Shown one piece after another: positions 53,104-61,582 of a stretch of DNA of 64,000 nt. Each line of letters starts with the position of its first letter. The stretch's first letter is position 1. This DNA comes from Prevotella sp. E9-3 (GTDB lineage Bacteria > Bacteroidota > Bacteroidia > Bacteroidales > Bacteroidaceae), in the NCBI RefSeq assembly GCF_022024015.1, contig NZ_CP091786.1, positions 3,348,001 through 3,412,000 on the forward strand. Direction: 5' to 3'. The position numbers and the translations under genes were made by a program. The notes below the pieces were generated by a model. It had not been told where the DNA came from and did not search any database. It was given only the letters and a program-made list of their open reading frames with translations.

Positions 53104-53976
53104 TTATCCAATGATTTTCTCGTCCAACAGTTCTTTGATCATTCCCTCGATGTCAGCATCAGAAGCCGTCAAAGTCTTCGACTCCTTAGCCTGGAACACG
53201 ATGTTCTTAATGGCCTTCACCTTGGTGGGTGAGCCATTCAGACCACACTGGTTTACATCGCCATCAACATCAGCTACGCTCCACTGGTTCAGATTCAGCT
53301 CGGGGCGCTCCTCATACAGATAGTCGTATGGTGTGCCCTCGGCAGGACGTTCCATCGGACAAGTAGCGCGCTTGTACTTCATCACCAGTTTGGCGTTCTG
53401 GGGGCGGCAAGGAGCTGCACTACCATTTACGGTAATCACTACAGGCAGTGGAGCCTCAACAGTCTCTACGCCACCATCGATGACACGCTTGATAGTAGCC
53501 TTGCCATCCTTAACGCTGAGCACTTCCTCAGCATAAGTAACCTGGTTGAGGCCCAGCTTCTGAGCCACCTGAGGACCTACCTGAGCGGTATCGCCATCGA
53601 TAGCCTGACGACCACCAATCACGATATCAACATCGCCAATCTTCTTAATGGCAGTAGCCAAAGCATAAGAGGTAGCCAGGGTGTCGGCACCAGCAAACAG
53701 ACGGTCGGTCAGCAGCCAACCGGTATCGGCACCACGATAAAGTCCCTGACGGATGATTTCACCTGCACGTGGAGGGCCCATCGTGAGGATTCCTACGGTA
53801 GAACCAGGATTCTGCTCCTTCAGTCGGAGAGCCTGTTCTAATGCATTCAAGTCTTCTGGATTAAAGATAGCAGGTAAGGCAGCTCGGTTTACGGTACCTT
53901 CGGCAGTCATGGCATCCTTACCCACATTTCGGGTGTCTGGCACTTGTTTGGCCAGCACAACAATTTTTAAAGCCAT
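53104..53976 (-). CDS. etfB: electron transfer flavoprotein beta subunit
   Basis: The 290-aa subunit begins MALKIVVLAKQVPDTRNVG and has the AMP/ETF fold: NPEDLNALEQALRLKE near residue 40, and GGRQAIDGDTAQVGPQVAQKLGL near 121-143. EtfAB is a heterodimer that moves electrons from acyl-CoA dehydrogenase to the quinone pool or, in bifurcating forms, to ferredoxin. Which type this is cannot be told here. Promoter at 54028-54035. Confidence 0.95.
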   Translation of the reverse strand: MALKIVVLAKQVPDTRNVGKDAMTAEGTVNRAALPAIFNPEDLNALEQALRLKEQNPGSTVGILTMGPPRAGEIIRQGLYRGADTGWLLTDRLFAGADTLATSYALATAIKKIGDVDIVIGGRQAIDGDTAQVGPQVAQKLGLNQVTYAEEVLSVKDGKATIKRVIDGGVETVEAPLPVVITVNGSAAPCRPQNAKLVMKYKRATCPMERPAEGTPYDYLYEERPELNLNQWSVADVDGDVNQCGLNGSPTKVKAIKNIVFQAKESKTLTASDADIEGMIKELLDEKIIG

Positions 53977-54027
53977 ATTATATTATATAATAATGTGTAT
54001 AATAAGATTTTTCTTTAATTGCGGCTG

Positions 54028-54035
54028 CAAAGTTA
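54028..54035 (-). promoter_or_regulatory. -7 box for the etf operon
   Basis: TAACTTTG on the minus strand lies 52 bp before the etfB ATG. Confidence 0.6.
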
Positions 54036-54142
54036 AACCTTTTCTACCATTTAGCAAAGCAAAAACAATAAAAATTGCACAATATGACTCTAATCGTGCA
54101 CAAACTTAATACTTTGTGCAGTCTTTTTGTAAGTCTGCAAAT

Positions 54143-54205
54143 TAAAATTATAGCTATAATTCGGATAATTTTAGCTATAATTCGTGAAATTATAGCTATA
54201 ATTTA
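54143..54205. repeat. three-unit palindrome array, 21-bp period (AGCT core), copy C
   Basis: Three AATTATAGCTATAATT-type units have AGCT centres at 54152, 54173 and 54194, exactly 21 bp apart. Spacers contain CG dinucleotides, as in part of copy A at 9.3 kb. It lies between the divergent etf and CE12 promoters: 110 bp upstream of one -7 box and 37 bp upstream of the other. Confidence 0.85.
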
Positions 54206-54241
54206 TTGTAAAATTTATTTGGCTGTAATGAAAACCTTTAG

Positions 54242-54249
54242 TATCTTTG
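54242..54249 (+). promoter_or_regulatory. -7 box for the CE12 gene
   Basis: TATCTTTG lies 43 bp before ATG 54293. Confidence 0.65.
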
Positions 54250-54292
54250 CAGCAATTAAATAAAAACTTCATTCTACTTACTACATTTTTTA

Positions 54293-55975
54293 ATGAAACA
54301 CTTTTTTGCCACCGTTACTCTGTCGCTGTTGGCGCTATCGGCCAGCGGCCAGAATTTCGATAACCTCCCCGACCCTATTGAAGATGTAAACAAGGTAGTC
54401 GATAACACGCCCGACTCTATTGCCAAGGCCCTGATGTCGCGCCCTGCTCCAGGTTCTACCCGTAAGGGAAATCAGCCTGTGCTGTTTCTCATAGGTAACA
54501 GTACCATGCGCAACGGCACCAAAGGTGACGGCTCTAACGGACAATGGGGATGGGGCTACTATGCCAGCAAATATTTTGACGGAAAGAAGATTGCGGTGGA
54601 AAACCAGGCACTGGGCGGTATGTCAACTCGCACGTTCTATACCGACCTGTGGCCGGCCGTACGTGAGGCACTGAAACCCGGCGATTGGGTAATCGTGTCG
54701 ATAGGCCACAACGACAATGGTGAATTCTTTGACCAAAAGCGCGCACGTGCCGTCATTCCCGGCGTAGATCCCGACACCTGCTACGTAGGTTTCAACCAGC
54801 GCACGCAGAAGCAGGACACTGTATATAGCTATGGTACCTATCTGCGGAAATACATCCACGAGATACGTCAGAAAGGGGCCAACCCTATCCTGATGTCGCT
54901 CACCCCACGCGACGCCTATGACGCCAATGGGCTTATCATTCGCAAGCCCCAAACAGGATGGGCTTCCTATATTGCTGAGGCAGAGGGAGTACCCTTCGTT
55001 GACCTGAACGAACGCTCTGGACAGAAACTCGATTCCTACAGCACTTGGAAAAAGAAATATCATTTCTACGGCGATAAGATTCACACCTCGAAATGGGGTG
55101 CTGAGATGAATGCCCATTCGGCGGCTGAAGGCATCTGGGAGAGTAAGAACGCGCAACTGAAACCGCTGCAGGACATGATGGTGAATGTAGAGGAGGAATG
55201 CTATGAGGTTGATCGCACCGGCGGAAAGCCCGTGGTATTCTTTACCGGCGACTCTACTGTGAAGAACATGGACAACGACGACAACGGTATGTGGGGATGG
55301 GGCGCACAGGCACAGACCGTATTCGACGAGTCGAAGATCACCCTGTGCAACGCTGCACGTGCCGGACGCAGTACACGTTCGTTCATTCGTGAAGGACTGT
55401 GGGAAAAGGTGTACAACTCGCTGCAGCCCGGCGATTTCGTAACCATTGAGTTCGGCCACAACGATATTTGTCCCATGACCGACAAGAAAGCCCGTGGAGT
55501 GATAGCCACCGGACGCGACAGCAGTCATGTGTACAAGTTGGACAACGGCACTTACGAGCTGGTTTACTCGTTCGGCTGGTACCTGAAGAAAATGATTGAC
55601 GACACTCGCGAGAAAGGTGCTACGCCTATTCTCGTTTCGCTCACCCCACGCAACGAATGGCCTGACGGAAAGATAGAACGCCGCGACGCTTCTTACGGTA
55701 AATGGTACCGTGAAGTGGTAGAGGAAACAGGAGTAGAATTCGTTGACCTGCATAATATCTCGGCCGACTTCCTGGACAAGAAGTTCAGCGTAAAGAAGTT
55801 GCCTAAGGACAAGGAGAAAGCCAAGGCCAAGATAGCCAAACTGAAAGAGAAGGCTGGCAAGTATTTCAAGAAAGACCACACCCACGCTTCAAAACTGGGA
55901 GCACAGATGAATGCCCGGTCAGTGGCCAAAGGTCTGCGTGCCAACCGCTCTCCATTAGTAAAATACCTGAAATGA
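54293..55975 (+). CDS. double-domain rhamnogalacturonan acetylesterase (CE12, SGNH fold)
   Basis: The 560-aa secreted protein (signal MKHFFATVTLSLLALSASGQ) holds two SGNH/GDSL esterase domains. Domain 1 (about 60-280) has FLIGNSTMRNG with Ser near 72, GGMSTRTF, GHNDNGEF and the D-x-x-H in GDKIHTSKWG near 262. Domain 2 (about 300-555) has FTGDSTVKN near 319, AGRSTRSF, GHNDICPM and KDHTHASKLG near 528. CE12 enzymes remove acetyl groups from galacturonate in rhamnogalacturonan. In domain 1 the usual GDS is GNS. Both triads otherwise look complete. It pairs functionally with the PL11 lyase. Confidence 0.9.
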   Translation: MKHFFATVTLSLLALSASGQNFDNLPDPIEDVNKVVDNTPDSIAKALMSRPAPGSTRKGNQPVLFLIGNSTMRNGTKGDGSNGQWGWGYYASKYFDGKKIAVENQALGGMSTRTFYTDLWPAVREALKPGDWVIVSIGHNDNGEFFDQKRARAVIPGVDPDTCYVGFNQRTQKQDTVYSYGTYLRKYIHEIRQKGANPILMSLTPRDAYDANGLIIRKPQTGWASYIAEAEGVPFVDLNERSGQKLDSYSTWKKKYHFYGDKIHTSKWGAEMNAHSAAEGIWESKNAQLKPLQDMMVNVEEECYEVDRTGGKPVVFFTGDSTVKNMDNDDNGMWGWGAQAQTVFDESKITLCNAARAGRSTRSFIREGLWEKVYNSLQPGDFVTIEFGHNDICPMTDKKARGVIATGRDSSHVYKLDNGTYELVYSFGWYLKKMIDDTREKGATPILVSLTPRNEWPDGKIERRDASYGKWYREVVEETGVEFVDLHNISADFLDKKFSVKKLPKDKEKAKAKIAKLKEKAGKYFKKDHTHASKLGAQMNARSVAKGLRANRSPLVKYLK

Positions 55976-55997
55976 CACGTTAATCAACACAAAAAAC

Positions 55998-56035
55998 TAA
56001 GGGATGTCTCGCAAAGCGAAACATCCCTTCTTTAT
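55998..56035 (+). terminator. intrinsic terminator after CE12
   Basis: AAGGGATGT and ACATCCCTT pair, with an inner TCGC / GCGA stem, followed by CTTTATTAT. Confidence 0.85.
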
Positions 56036-56049
56036 TATATCAGGACTTT

Positions 56050-57537
56050 TTATCCGAAGAACTCACCGTCGCCCTGCGACTGATCGTAACTACTGCCATC
56101 AAAGCAGTGGGTACAGATCTGCGACTTGGGCATGCCGATAGAGGCAACAAGGTCTTCAAGTTTAGCAAACTTCAACGATGAGAGTCCCAAACGGCGGGCC
56201 ACTTCATTTACCATACGATTGTATTCGGGAGTTCCCGTCTGTGAATACTTGTCGAGATTGGTCTTATCATCTCCCTCGAAATCACGGATAATCTGACGGG
56301 TAATCAACTCCATATCGCTCTTTGAACTGGTGAAGCCGATGAACGGGCAACCATATACCAGTGGAGGACAAGAGATACGTACATGCACCTCTTTGGCACC
56401 ATTCTCAAAGAATTCCTTTACATTATCGCGCAACTGAGTACCGCGAACAATACTATCGTCACAGAACACTACGCTCTGGTCGCGAAGGATAGCCTCATTG
56501 GGAATCAGTTTCATCTTAGCCACCAGGTTACGACGGCTCTGATTGCCGGGAGTAAACGAACGAGGCCATGTGGGTGTATATTTCAATACGGCACGCTTGT
56601 ATGGAATCTTGGCGCCAACGGAATAGCCAAGAGCCATACCTACACCAGAATCGGGAATACCGCACACCAAATCGGCTTTCACATCATCCTGCTCGCCCAT
56701 CATCTGACCGTTACGCTCGCGCACTTCCTCAGTATTGATGCCTTCATAGCAAGAAGCAGGGAATCCGTAGTAAACCCAAAGGAACGAACAGATCTGGCAA
56801 CGCTTGAATGCCTGCTGCATCACCTCGATGCCATCGGCACGCAGACGAACAATCTCGCCGGGACCTACATCGCGCAGCACTTTATAACCTAAATTAGGGA
56901 AACTTGTTGACTCGCTTGAAGCGGCATAGGCCGAAAGGCTCCATTCCACCAGCTCGCCATTAGCCAGACGGTCCTGGTGTGTCTCTTCTTTCTTGCCCAG
57001 CACAATCGGGGTGCGACCCAGGAAGTCACGGGCAGCAATGATACCATCTTCAGTAAGAATGAGCATTGAGCATGAGCCCTTGATCTTACGGTAAACGAGA
57101 TTGATACCGTCAACGAACGTATTTCCCATATTGATGAGCAGTGCCACCAATTCAGTCTGGTTGATGTTGTTGGCAGAAAGCTCACTCAAGTGCATACGCT
57201 GAGCAAGGAGCTCATCGGCAATTTCTCGAAGATTGTTGATTTTGGCCACTGTCACCACTGCATAACGGCCCAGATGTGAGTTTACAATAATAGGCTGCGG
57301 GTCAGTGTCGCTGATAACGCCCAGACCTTGGCAGCCTACAAACTTGTCTAGTTCGTCTTCGAACTTAGAGCGGAAATAGTCGCGCTCAAGCGAATGGATA
57401 CTACGATTAAAGCCACGCTCCTGATCGAAAGTGACCAGTCCGGCACGTTTTGTTCCAAGATGAGAGTTGTAATCGGTTCCGTAAAACAAATCGTTTACGC
57501 AATCCTTGGTTGATATGGTTCCAAAAAAGCCACCCAT
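56050..57537 (-). CDS. PurF-like amidophosphoribosyltransferase lacking the N-terminal Cys nucleophile
   Basis: The 495-aa protein has the PurF layout. It has an Ntn glutaminase-like domain (residues 1 to about 240) and a PRTase domain with the PRPP loop VVFCDDSIVRGTQLRD near 365. Cysteines match the 4Fe-4S ligands of B. subtilis-type PurF (KRCQICSF, YGCPFIG, CTHCFDG). However, it begins MGGFFGTIS where active enzymes have a free cysteine before GVFG or GIVG; here that position is glycine. Glutamine hydrolysis is therefore doubtful. It may use ammonia, a partner, or have another role. ATG 57537 was chosen from the alignment and the -7 box at 57572-57579. Confidence 0.82.
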   Translation of the reverse strand: MGGFFGTISTKDCVNDLFYGTDYNSHLGTKRAGLVTFDQERGFNRSIHSLERDYFRSKFEDELDKFVGCQGLGVISDTDPQPIIVNSHLGRYAVVTVAKINNLREIADELLAQRMHLSELSANNINQTELVALLINMGNTFVDGINLVYRKIKGSCSMLILTEDGIIAARDFLGRTPIVLGKKEETHQDRLANGELVEWSLSAYAASSESTSFPNLGYKVLRDVGPGEIVRLRADGIEVMQQAFKRCQICSFLWVYYGFPASCYEGINTEEVRERNGQMMGEQDDVKADLVCGIPDSGVGMALGYSVGAKIPYKRAVLKYTPTWPRSFTPGNQSRRNLVAKMKLIPNEAILRDQSVVFCDDSIVRGTQLRDNVKEFFENGAKEVHVRISCPPLVYGCPFIGFTSSKSDMELITRQIIRDFEGDDKTNLDKYSQTGTPEYNRMVNEVARRLGLSSLKFAKLEDLVASIGMPKSQICTHCFDGSSYDQSQGDGEFFG

Positions 57538-57571
57538 ATTGTTATCGCTGTTTTTGTGAAAAATGAGGTTG

Positions 57572-57579
57572 CAAAGGTA
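57572..57579 (-). promoter_or_regulatory. -7 box for the PurF-like gene
   Basis: TACCTTTG on the minus strand lies 34 bp before the ATG at 57537. Confidence 0.65.
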
Positions 57580-57687
57580 CAAAAAATTCTGAATTGTAAA
57601 AAGTGAAGAGAAAGTTTTTGCTTTACCCCTCACTTTTTTTAATAATCGTCAACGCTATTTTTAATAATTACAATTGATTCTATTTGC

Positions 57688-58647
57688 TTACACGAAGGTC
57701 TCGATGAACTTCACAGTTCCTTCTACCTTCAGTTCCTTGGCGGTGGCAGGAATCAACACGGTCTCGCCGGCATTGAGCGAAGTGGTCTGTCCGTTGCAGG
57801 TCAGGGTGCCGCTGCCTTTCAGGCCGATAAGGATGACGAATGAATCCAGGTCGGCATAGTCGAGGGTCATCGGCTCGTCTAAATCATAGACGGCGGTAGT
57901 GAAGTAAGGGCAGGTGACCACCTGCTGGGGCTCGTTCTTCTGCAGATTGTACTCTGTGCGGTAGTTCTCGAGTACGGTATAGTCGATACTCTCGGCAGCC
58001 AGTTCGGTGTGCAGCTCACGATAGTTACCATTCTTGTCACGGCGCTTGAAGTCGTAGATACGATAGGTGACGTCGCTGGTTTGCTGAATCTCGGCCACAA
58101 AACAACCTGCGCCAATGGCATGAATACGTCCGGCTGGAATAAAGAACACATCGCCTTCCTTCACCTCATAGCGAGAGAGGGCTTCGGTGATGGTATCGTT
58201 CTCCACCATCTGCTTATATTCCTCGGGAGTAATTTTCTGCTTTAAACCGTTATAGAGCTGGGCGCCCTTGTCTGATTCCAAGGCGAACCACATTTCGGTC
58301 TTTCCACGCTCCTTACCCTGACGATGAGCAATCTCATCGGTAGGATGCACTTGAATAGAGAGGTCCTGACGGGCATCGATAAACTTGATGAGCAGTGGAA
58401 ATTCGGTTCCGAAACGTTCAAAATTTGCTTTTCCAACAAGCTGGGCACCATACTCAGCCACCAGGTCATTGAGCTTACGGCCTTTCAGTGAGCCTTCACT
58501 CACTACGGTCTCATTGCCGGGAACGCCAGATATTTCCCAGCTCTCGCCAACCTGTTCCATCTGCACATTCAAATGCTTGAAAGCAATAATCTTGTCACCA
58601 CCCCATATCGTCTGTTTCAGAAGGGGTTCAAACTTTAACAATTCCAT
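57688..58647 (-). CDS. manA: mannose-6-phosphate isomerase, class I
   Basis: The 319-aa zinc enzyme interconverts mannose-6-P and fructose-6-P. It shows WGGDKI near residue 15, SIQVHPTDEIA near 97 (zinc Gln and His), TEMWFAL, and FFIPAGRIHAIGAG near 170 with a zinc His. A C-terminal cupin half follows. It is the last gene of the leftward run and starts 29 bp after trkH. It could feed GDP-mannose synthesis or use mannose released by the GH76 enzyme (inference). Confidence 0.94.
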   Translation of the reverse strand: MELLKFEPLLKQTIWGGDKIIAFKHLNVQMEQVGESWEISGVPGNETVVSEGSLKGRKLNDLVAEYGAQLVGKANFERFGTEFPLLIKFIDARQDLSIQVHPTDEIAHRQGKERGKTEMWFALESDKGAQLYNGLKQKITPEEYKQMVENDTITEALSRYEVKEGDVFFIPAGRIHAIGAGCFVAEIQQTSDVTYRIYDFKRRDKNGNYRELHTELAAESIDYTVLENYRTEYNLQKNEPQQVVTCPYFTTAVYDLDEPMTLDYADLDSFVILIGLKGSGTLTCNGQTTSLNAGETVLIPATAKELKVEGTVKFIETFV

Positions 58648-58676
58648 TCTTACTACTATTTAATATGAATATATCA

Positions 58677-60134
58677 TTAGTTCTCTTTCCAGAAACTGCG
58701 GGTGAAAAGCACCAGTACCGCCAGTATTTCAAGACGGCCTACCAGCATCAGCAGTGCGCACGCCCATTTCATTGCATCGGTCAGATCGGCCCACGACATC
58801 ACAGGGCCGATATTGGTATCAAGACCTGCTCCGACATTGCTCACCAGACTGAGGGCGATGGTCACCGAGTTGGTTATATCCACTCCTGAGCCATTCACCA
58901 TCACCGTTACTCCTATCAGCATACCCAGATAGAGCAGCAGCATGGCCAACAACGATACCAATCGACTTTGCGGAACGCTCTGTCCATTCACCTTCACAGG
59001 CAGAACGGCATTGGGATGGAGGATATGCCGAATCTCATTGCGCACCACCTTGTACAGCATCAGTCCGCGAATGCATTTGAATCCACCCGTTGTTGAACCG
59101 GCACAGGCTCCGATAAACATCAAGCCACCAAGCACAAACCAGGTGATGGGAGGCCACATGCCGGCATTGTCGTTAGACAGGCCAGTGGTGGTCATAAACG
59201 ATACCACCTGGAACAAGGCCGAACGGAAAGCAGGTTCATAGTTATAGTGCAGTCGGTAAACGAGCATATACATGATGAAGAGTGTGGCCACAGCAATGAT
59301 GCTCACATAGACACGGAACTCAGAATTACGTACTACCGTCCCTATACGCAGTCGGAAGATAGACATATATAATAAGGTGAAGTTGATACCTGCCAAAAAC
59401 ATAAACAGAATGGACAGATACTCAATGGTGACAGAATTAAAGAATACCGTCGAGCCATTATGGGTAGAGAAACCACCGGTAGCCGTTGTTGTCATGGCAT
59501 AGTTCAAGGCATCAAACCAGTCCATGCCTGCTGCCCAGAAACTCAATCCGCAGGCTGCTGTGAGCAAGAGGTAGATAGACCATATCCACTTGGCAGTAGT
59601 ACTCAGTCGGGGGTGCATCTTCGAACGCATAGGGCCTGTTGCCTCGGCAGCAAACACCTTTACGCTACCACCTACCAATGAAGGCAACAGGGCGATGGTG
59701 AAGAATACGATTCCCAAACCGCCTATCCACTGCATCAGTGAGCGCCAGAACAGAATGCCATGAGGCAGCCGTTCCACATCATCAATAGTAGTAACGCCCG
59801 TAGTGGTGAAACCAGACATGGTTTCGAAGAAGGCTTCCGAGAGGTTGGTCAATGAACCGTGAATAAGAAATGGCAGCATACCGAACACGCTGAACACCAG
59901 CCATGTGGCTGTTACCACCACATAGGCATCGCGGCGCGACAGACTGTTCTCTGCCGACCGGCCTTGTAACAGGAAAAGGAAAGCGGAGCTGAACGTGATA
60001 AGGGCCGACATGACGAAAGCCATCACATCGTCCTCATGATGGCACAACGCCATTATCAGGCACCAAGTCATGAAGAATGCCTCGATAAACAGCAATGAGC
60101 CAAGAATCTTTAATATGATACGCCAGTTTACCAT
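58677..60134 (-). CDS. trkH: potassium uptake protein TrkH
   Basis: The 485-aa channel subunit has four pore-loop units, including FETMSGFTTTGVTT near residue 107, AMTTTATGGFSTHNG near 220, and VSFMTTTGLSND and later NVGAGLDTNIGP. These give the K+ selectivity filter. About ten membrane helices are visible. It works with TrkA, encoded 78 bp upstream across a 9-bp tandem repeat. Confidence 0.95.
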   Translation of the reverse strand: MVNWRIILKILGSLLFIEAFFMTWCLIMALCHHEDDVMAFVMSALITFSSAFLFLLQGRSAENSLSRRDAYVVVTATWLVFSVFGMLPFLIHGSLTNLSEAFFETMSGFTTTGVTTIDDVERLPHGILFWRSLMQWIGGLGIVFFTIALLPSLVGGSVKVFAAEATGPMRSKMHPRLSTTAKWIWSIYLLLTAACGLSFWAAGMDWFDALNYAMTTTATGGFSTHNGSTVFFNSVTIEYLSILFMFLAGINFTLLYMSIFRLRIGTVVRNSEFRVYVSIIAVATLFIMYMLVYRLHYNYEPAFRSALFQVVSFMTTTGLSNDNAGMWPPITWFVLGGLMFIGACAGSTTGGFKCIRGLMLYKVVRNEIRHILHPNAVLPVKVNGQSVPQSRLVSLLAMLLLYLGMLIGVTVMVNGSGVDITNSVTIALSLVSNVGAGLDTNIGPVMSWADLTDAMKWACALLMLVGRLEILAVLVLFTRSFWKEN

Positions 60135-60150
60135 CTTTATTTAGAAAAAA

Positions 60151-60204
60151 GTACTATAGGCACTATAGGTACTATAGGTACTATAGCCACTATAGCCACT
60201 ATAG
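60151..60204. repeat. 9-bp tandem repeat (six copies) between trkA and trkH
   Basis: Six units occur in a row: GTACTATAG, GCACTATAG, GTACTATAG, GTACTATAG, CCACTATAG and CCACTATAG. The units share ACTATAG and vary only in the first two bases. The tract fills most of the 78-bp gap. Confidence 0.9.
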
Positions 60205-60212
60205 AAAAACCC

Positions 60213-61571
60213 CTAAAACAGTCCTTGCTTCTTGAAAAACTTTTCTATTTTGCCCAACTGATGCTCGTGACAGAACACCATCACCGAGTCACCAGGCTGA
60301 ATCTGTGTCATACCACTTACCAACTGGCCTTCGCCGTTGCGCACCAGACCACCGATGGTTACGCCGAAAGGAAGTCCAAGGTCTTTCACCACTTTCTTTG
60401 TAACGCGCGATCCTTCGGCAGCCACGAACTCGGCCACATCACTATCCACCATCATCAGCGAACGCAGATTGCGCACGTCGGCTTTCATCATCATCTGGAA
60501 GATATGGCTGGCAGCGATGGTCTTCTTATTGATAATAGTACCGATATCCAATCCTTCTGCCATGCTCACATAGTCAAGGTTCTCGACCATAGCGATCGTC
60601 TTGCGAACCCCCTGTTTCTTAGCAGTCAGACAGGCAAGGATGTTTGTTTCGGCATTGTCGGTCAGCGCCACAAAAGCCTGAGTATGCTTGATGCCTTCTT
60701 CCTGAAGCAAAGCCAGATCACGGCCATCACCATGAATCACCATTGTGTCGGTATCGGCCAACAACTGGTTTAACCGCTCACAACGGTCGGCATCGTGCTC
60801 AATAATTTTCAGGTTCATATATTCAGGCAACGTAAGTGCAGCACGCACGGCCGTCTTACTACCGCCCATGATGATGACATTCTGTACATCGTCATAGTGC
60901 TCTTTGCCAACAATCTTACGGATATAGGGTATATACTCGGCGGTGGTCATGAAATAAGCCAAGTCGTAGGCATGGAGTTCGTCAATACCACTGGGAATAA
61001 TGGTATCATCGCCACGACGGATAGCCACGATATGGTAGGGATCATTCGGTCCGCAGAGGTCTTTCAGCGGTTGGTTCAGAATGGTGGCCGATTCACGCAG
61101 TTTCACGCCCAACAGTACGAGGGCACCATCATGAACATCCCAGCGCTGGCGTACCCATGATAGTTTCAGACCATTGATGATATCTGAAGCAGCCAACACT
61201 TCGGGATAGATAAGAGAATCGACGCCAAGATTCTTAAAGAACTGCTGGTTAGACTGCAACAGATACTCATAATTATCAATACGAGCCACTGTCTTCTTCG
61301 CACCTAACTGATGGGCCAGACTACAAGCAATTATATTAGTACTCTCTTCAGGAGTGACGCCTACAAACAAGTCGGCCGAACCTACACCGGCATCTTTTAA
61401 AGTCTTGATACTGGTGGGCGAGGCATTCAGAGCCATGATATCATAGTTGGAATCGATGCTTCCAAGACGTTTCTCGTCGGCATCAATCAACACACAGTCA
61501 TGTTTCTCGGTAGAGAGAAGTCTCGACAAATGAGTTCCAACGGCTCCGGCTCCGGCTATAACGATTTTCAT
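60213..61571 (-). CDS. trkA: potassium uptake regulator TrkA
   Basis: The 452-aa cytosolic protein has two RCK units. Each has a Rossmann nucleotide site (VIAGAGAVGTHL at residues 4-15, and IIMGGSKTAVRAAL near 235) followed by a TrkA-C domain (GVKLRESATILNQPL, and PFGVTIGGLVRNGEG). It binds NAD(H) or ATP and gates TrkH. It begins 11 bp after dxs, so a shared transcript is likely. Confidence 0.95.
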   Translation of the reverse strand: MKIVIAGAGAVGTHLSRLLSTEKHDCVLIDADEKRLGSIDSNYDIMALNASPTSIKTLKDAGVGSADLFVGVTPEESTNIIACSLAHQLGAKKTVARIDNYEYLLQSNQQFFKNLGVDSLIYPEVLAASDIINGLKLSWVRQRWDVHDGALVLLGVKLRESATILNQPLKDLCGPNDPYHIVAIRRGDDTIIPSGIDELHAYDLAYFMTTAEYIPYIRKIVGKEHYDDVQNVIIMGGSKTAVRAALTLPEYMNLKIIEHDADRCERLNQLLADTDTMVIHGDGRDLALLQEEGIKHTQAFVALTDNAETNILACLTAKKQGVRKTIAMVENLDYVSMAEGLDIGTIINKKTIAASHIFQMMMKADVRNLRSLMMVDSDVAEFVAAEGSRVTKKVVKDLGLPFGVTIGGLVRNGEGQLVSGMTQIQPGDSVMVFCHEHQLGKIEKFFKKQGLF

Positions 61572-61582
61572 GAATAGAGACT

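Noticed and set aside
54623..55885. 420-codon ORF antisense to the CE12 gene
   Set aside because: Both CE12 domains are intact on the plus strand; the antisense frame has no recognisable domain.
60151..60204. Possible CRISPR-like array
   Set aside because: The units are 9 bp and contiguous with no spacers, and no cas genes are present; it is a simple tandem repeat.
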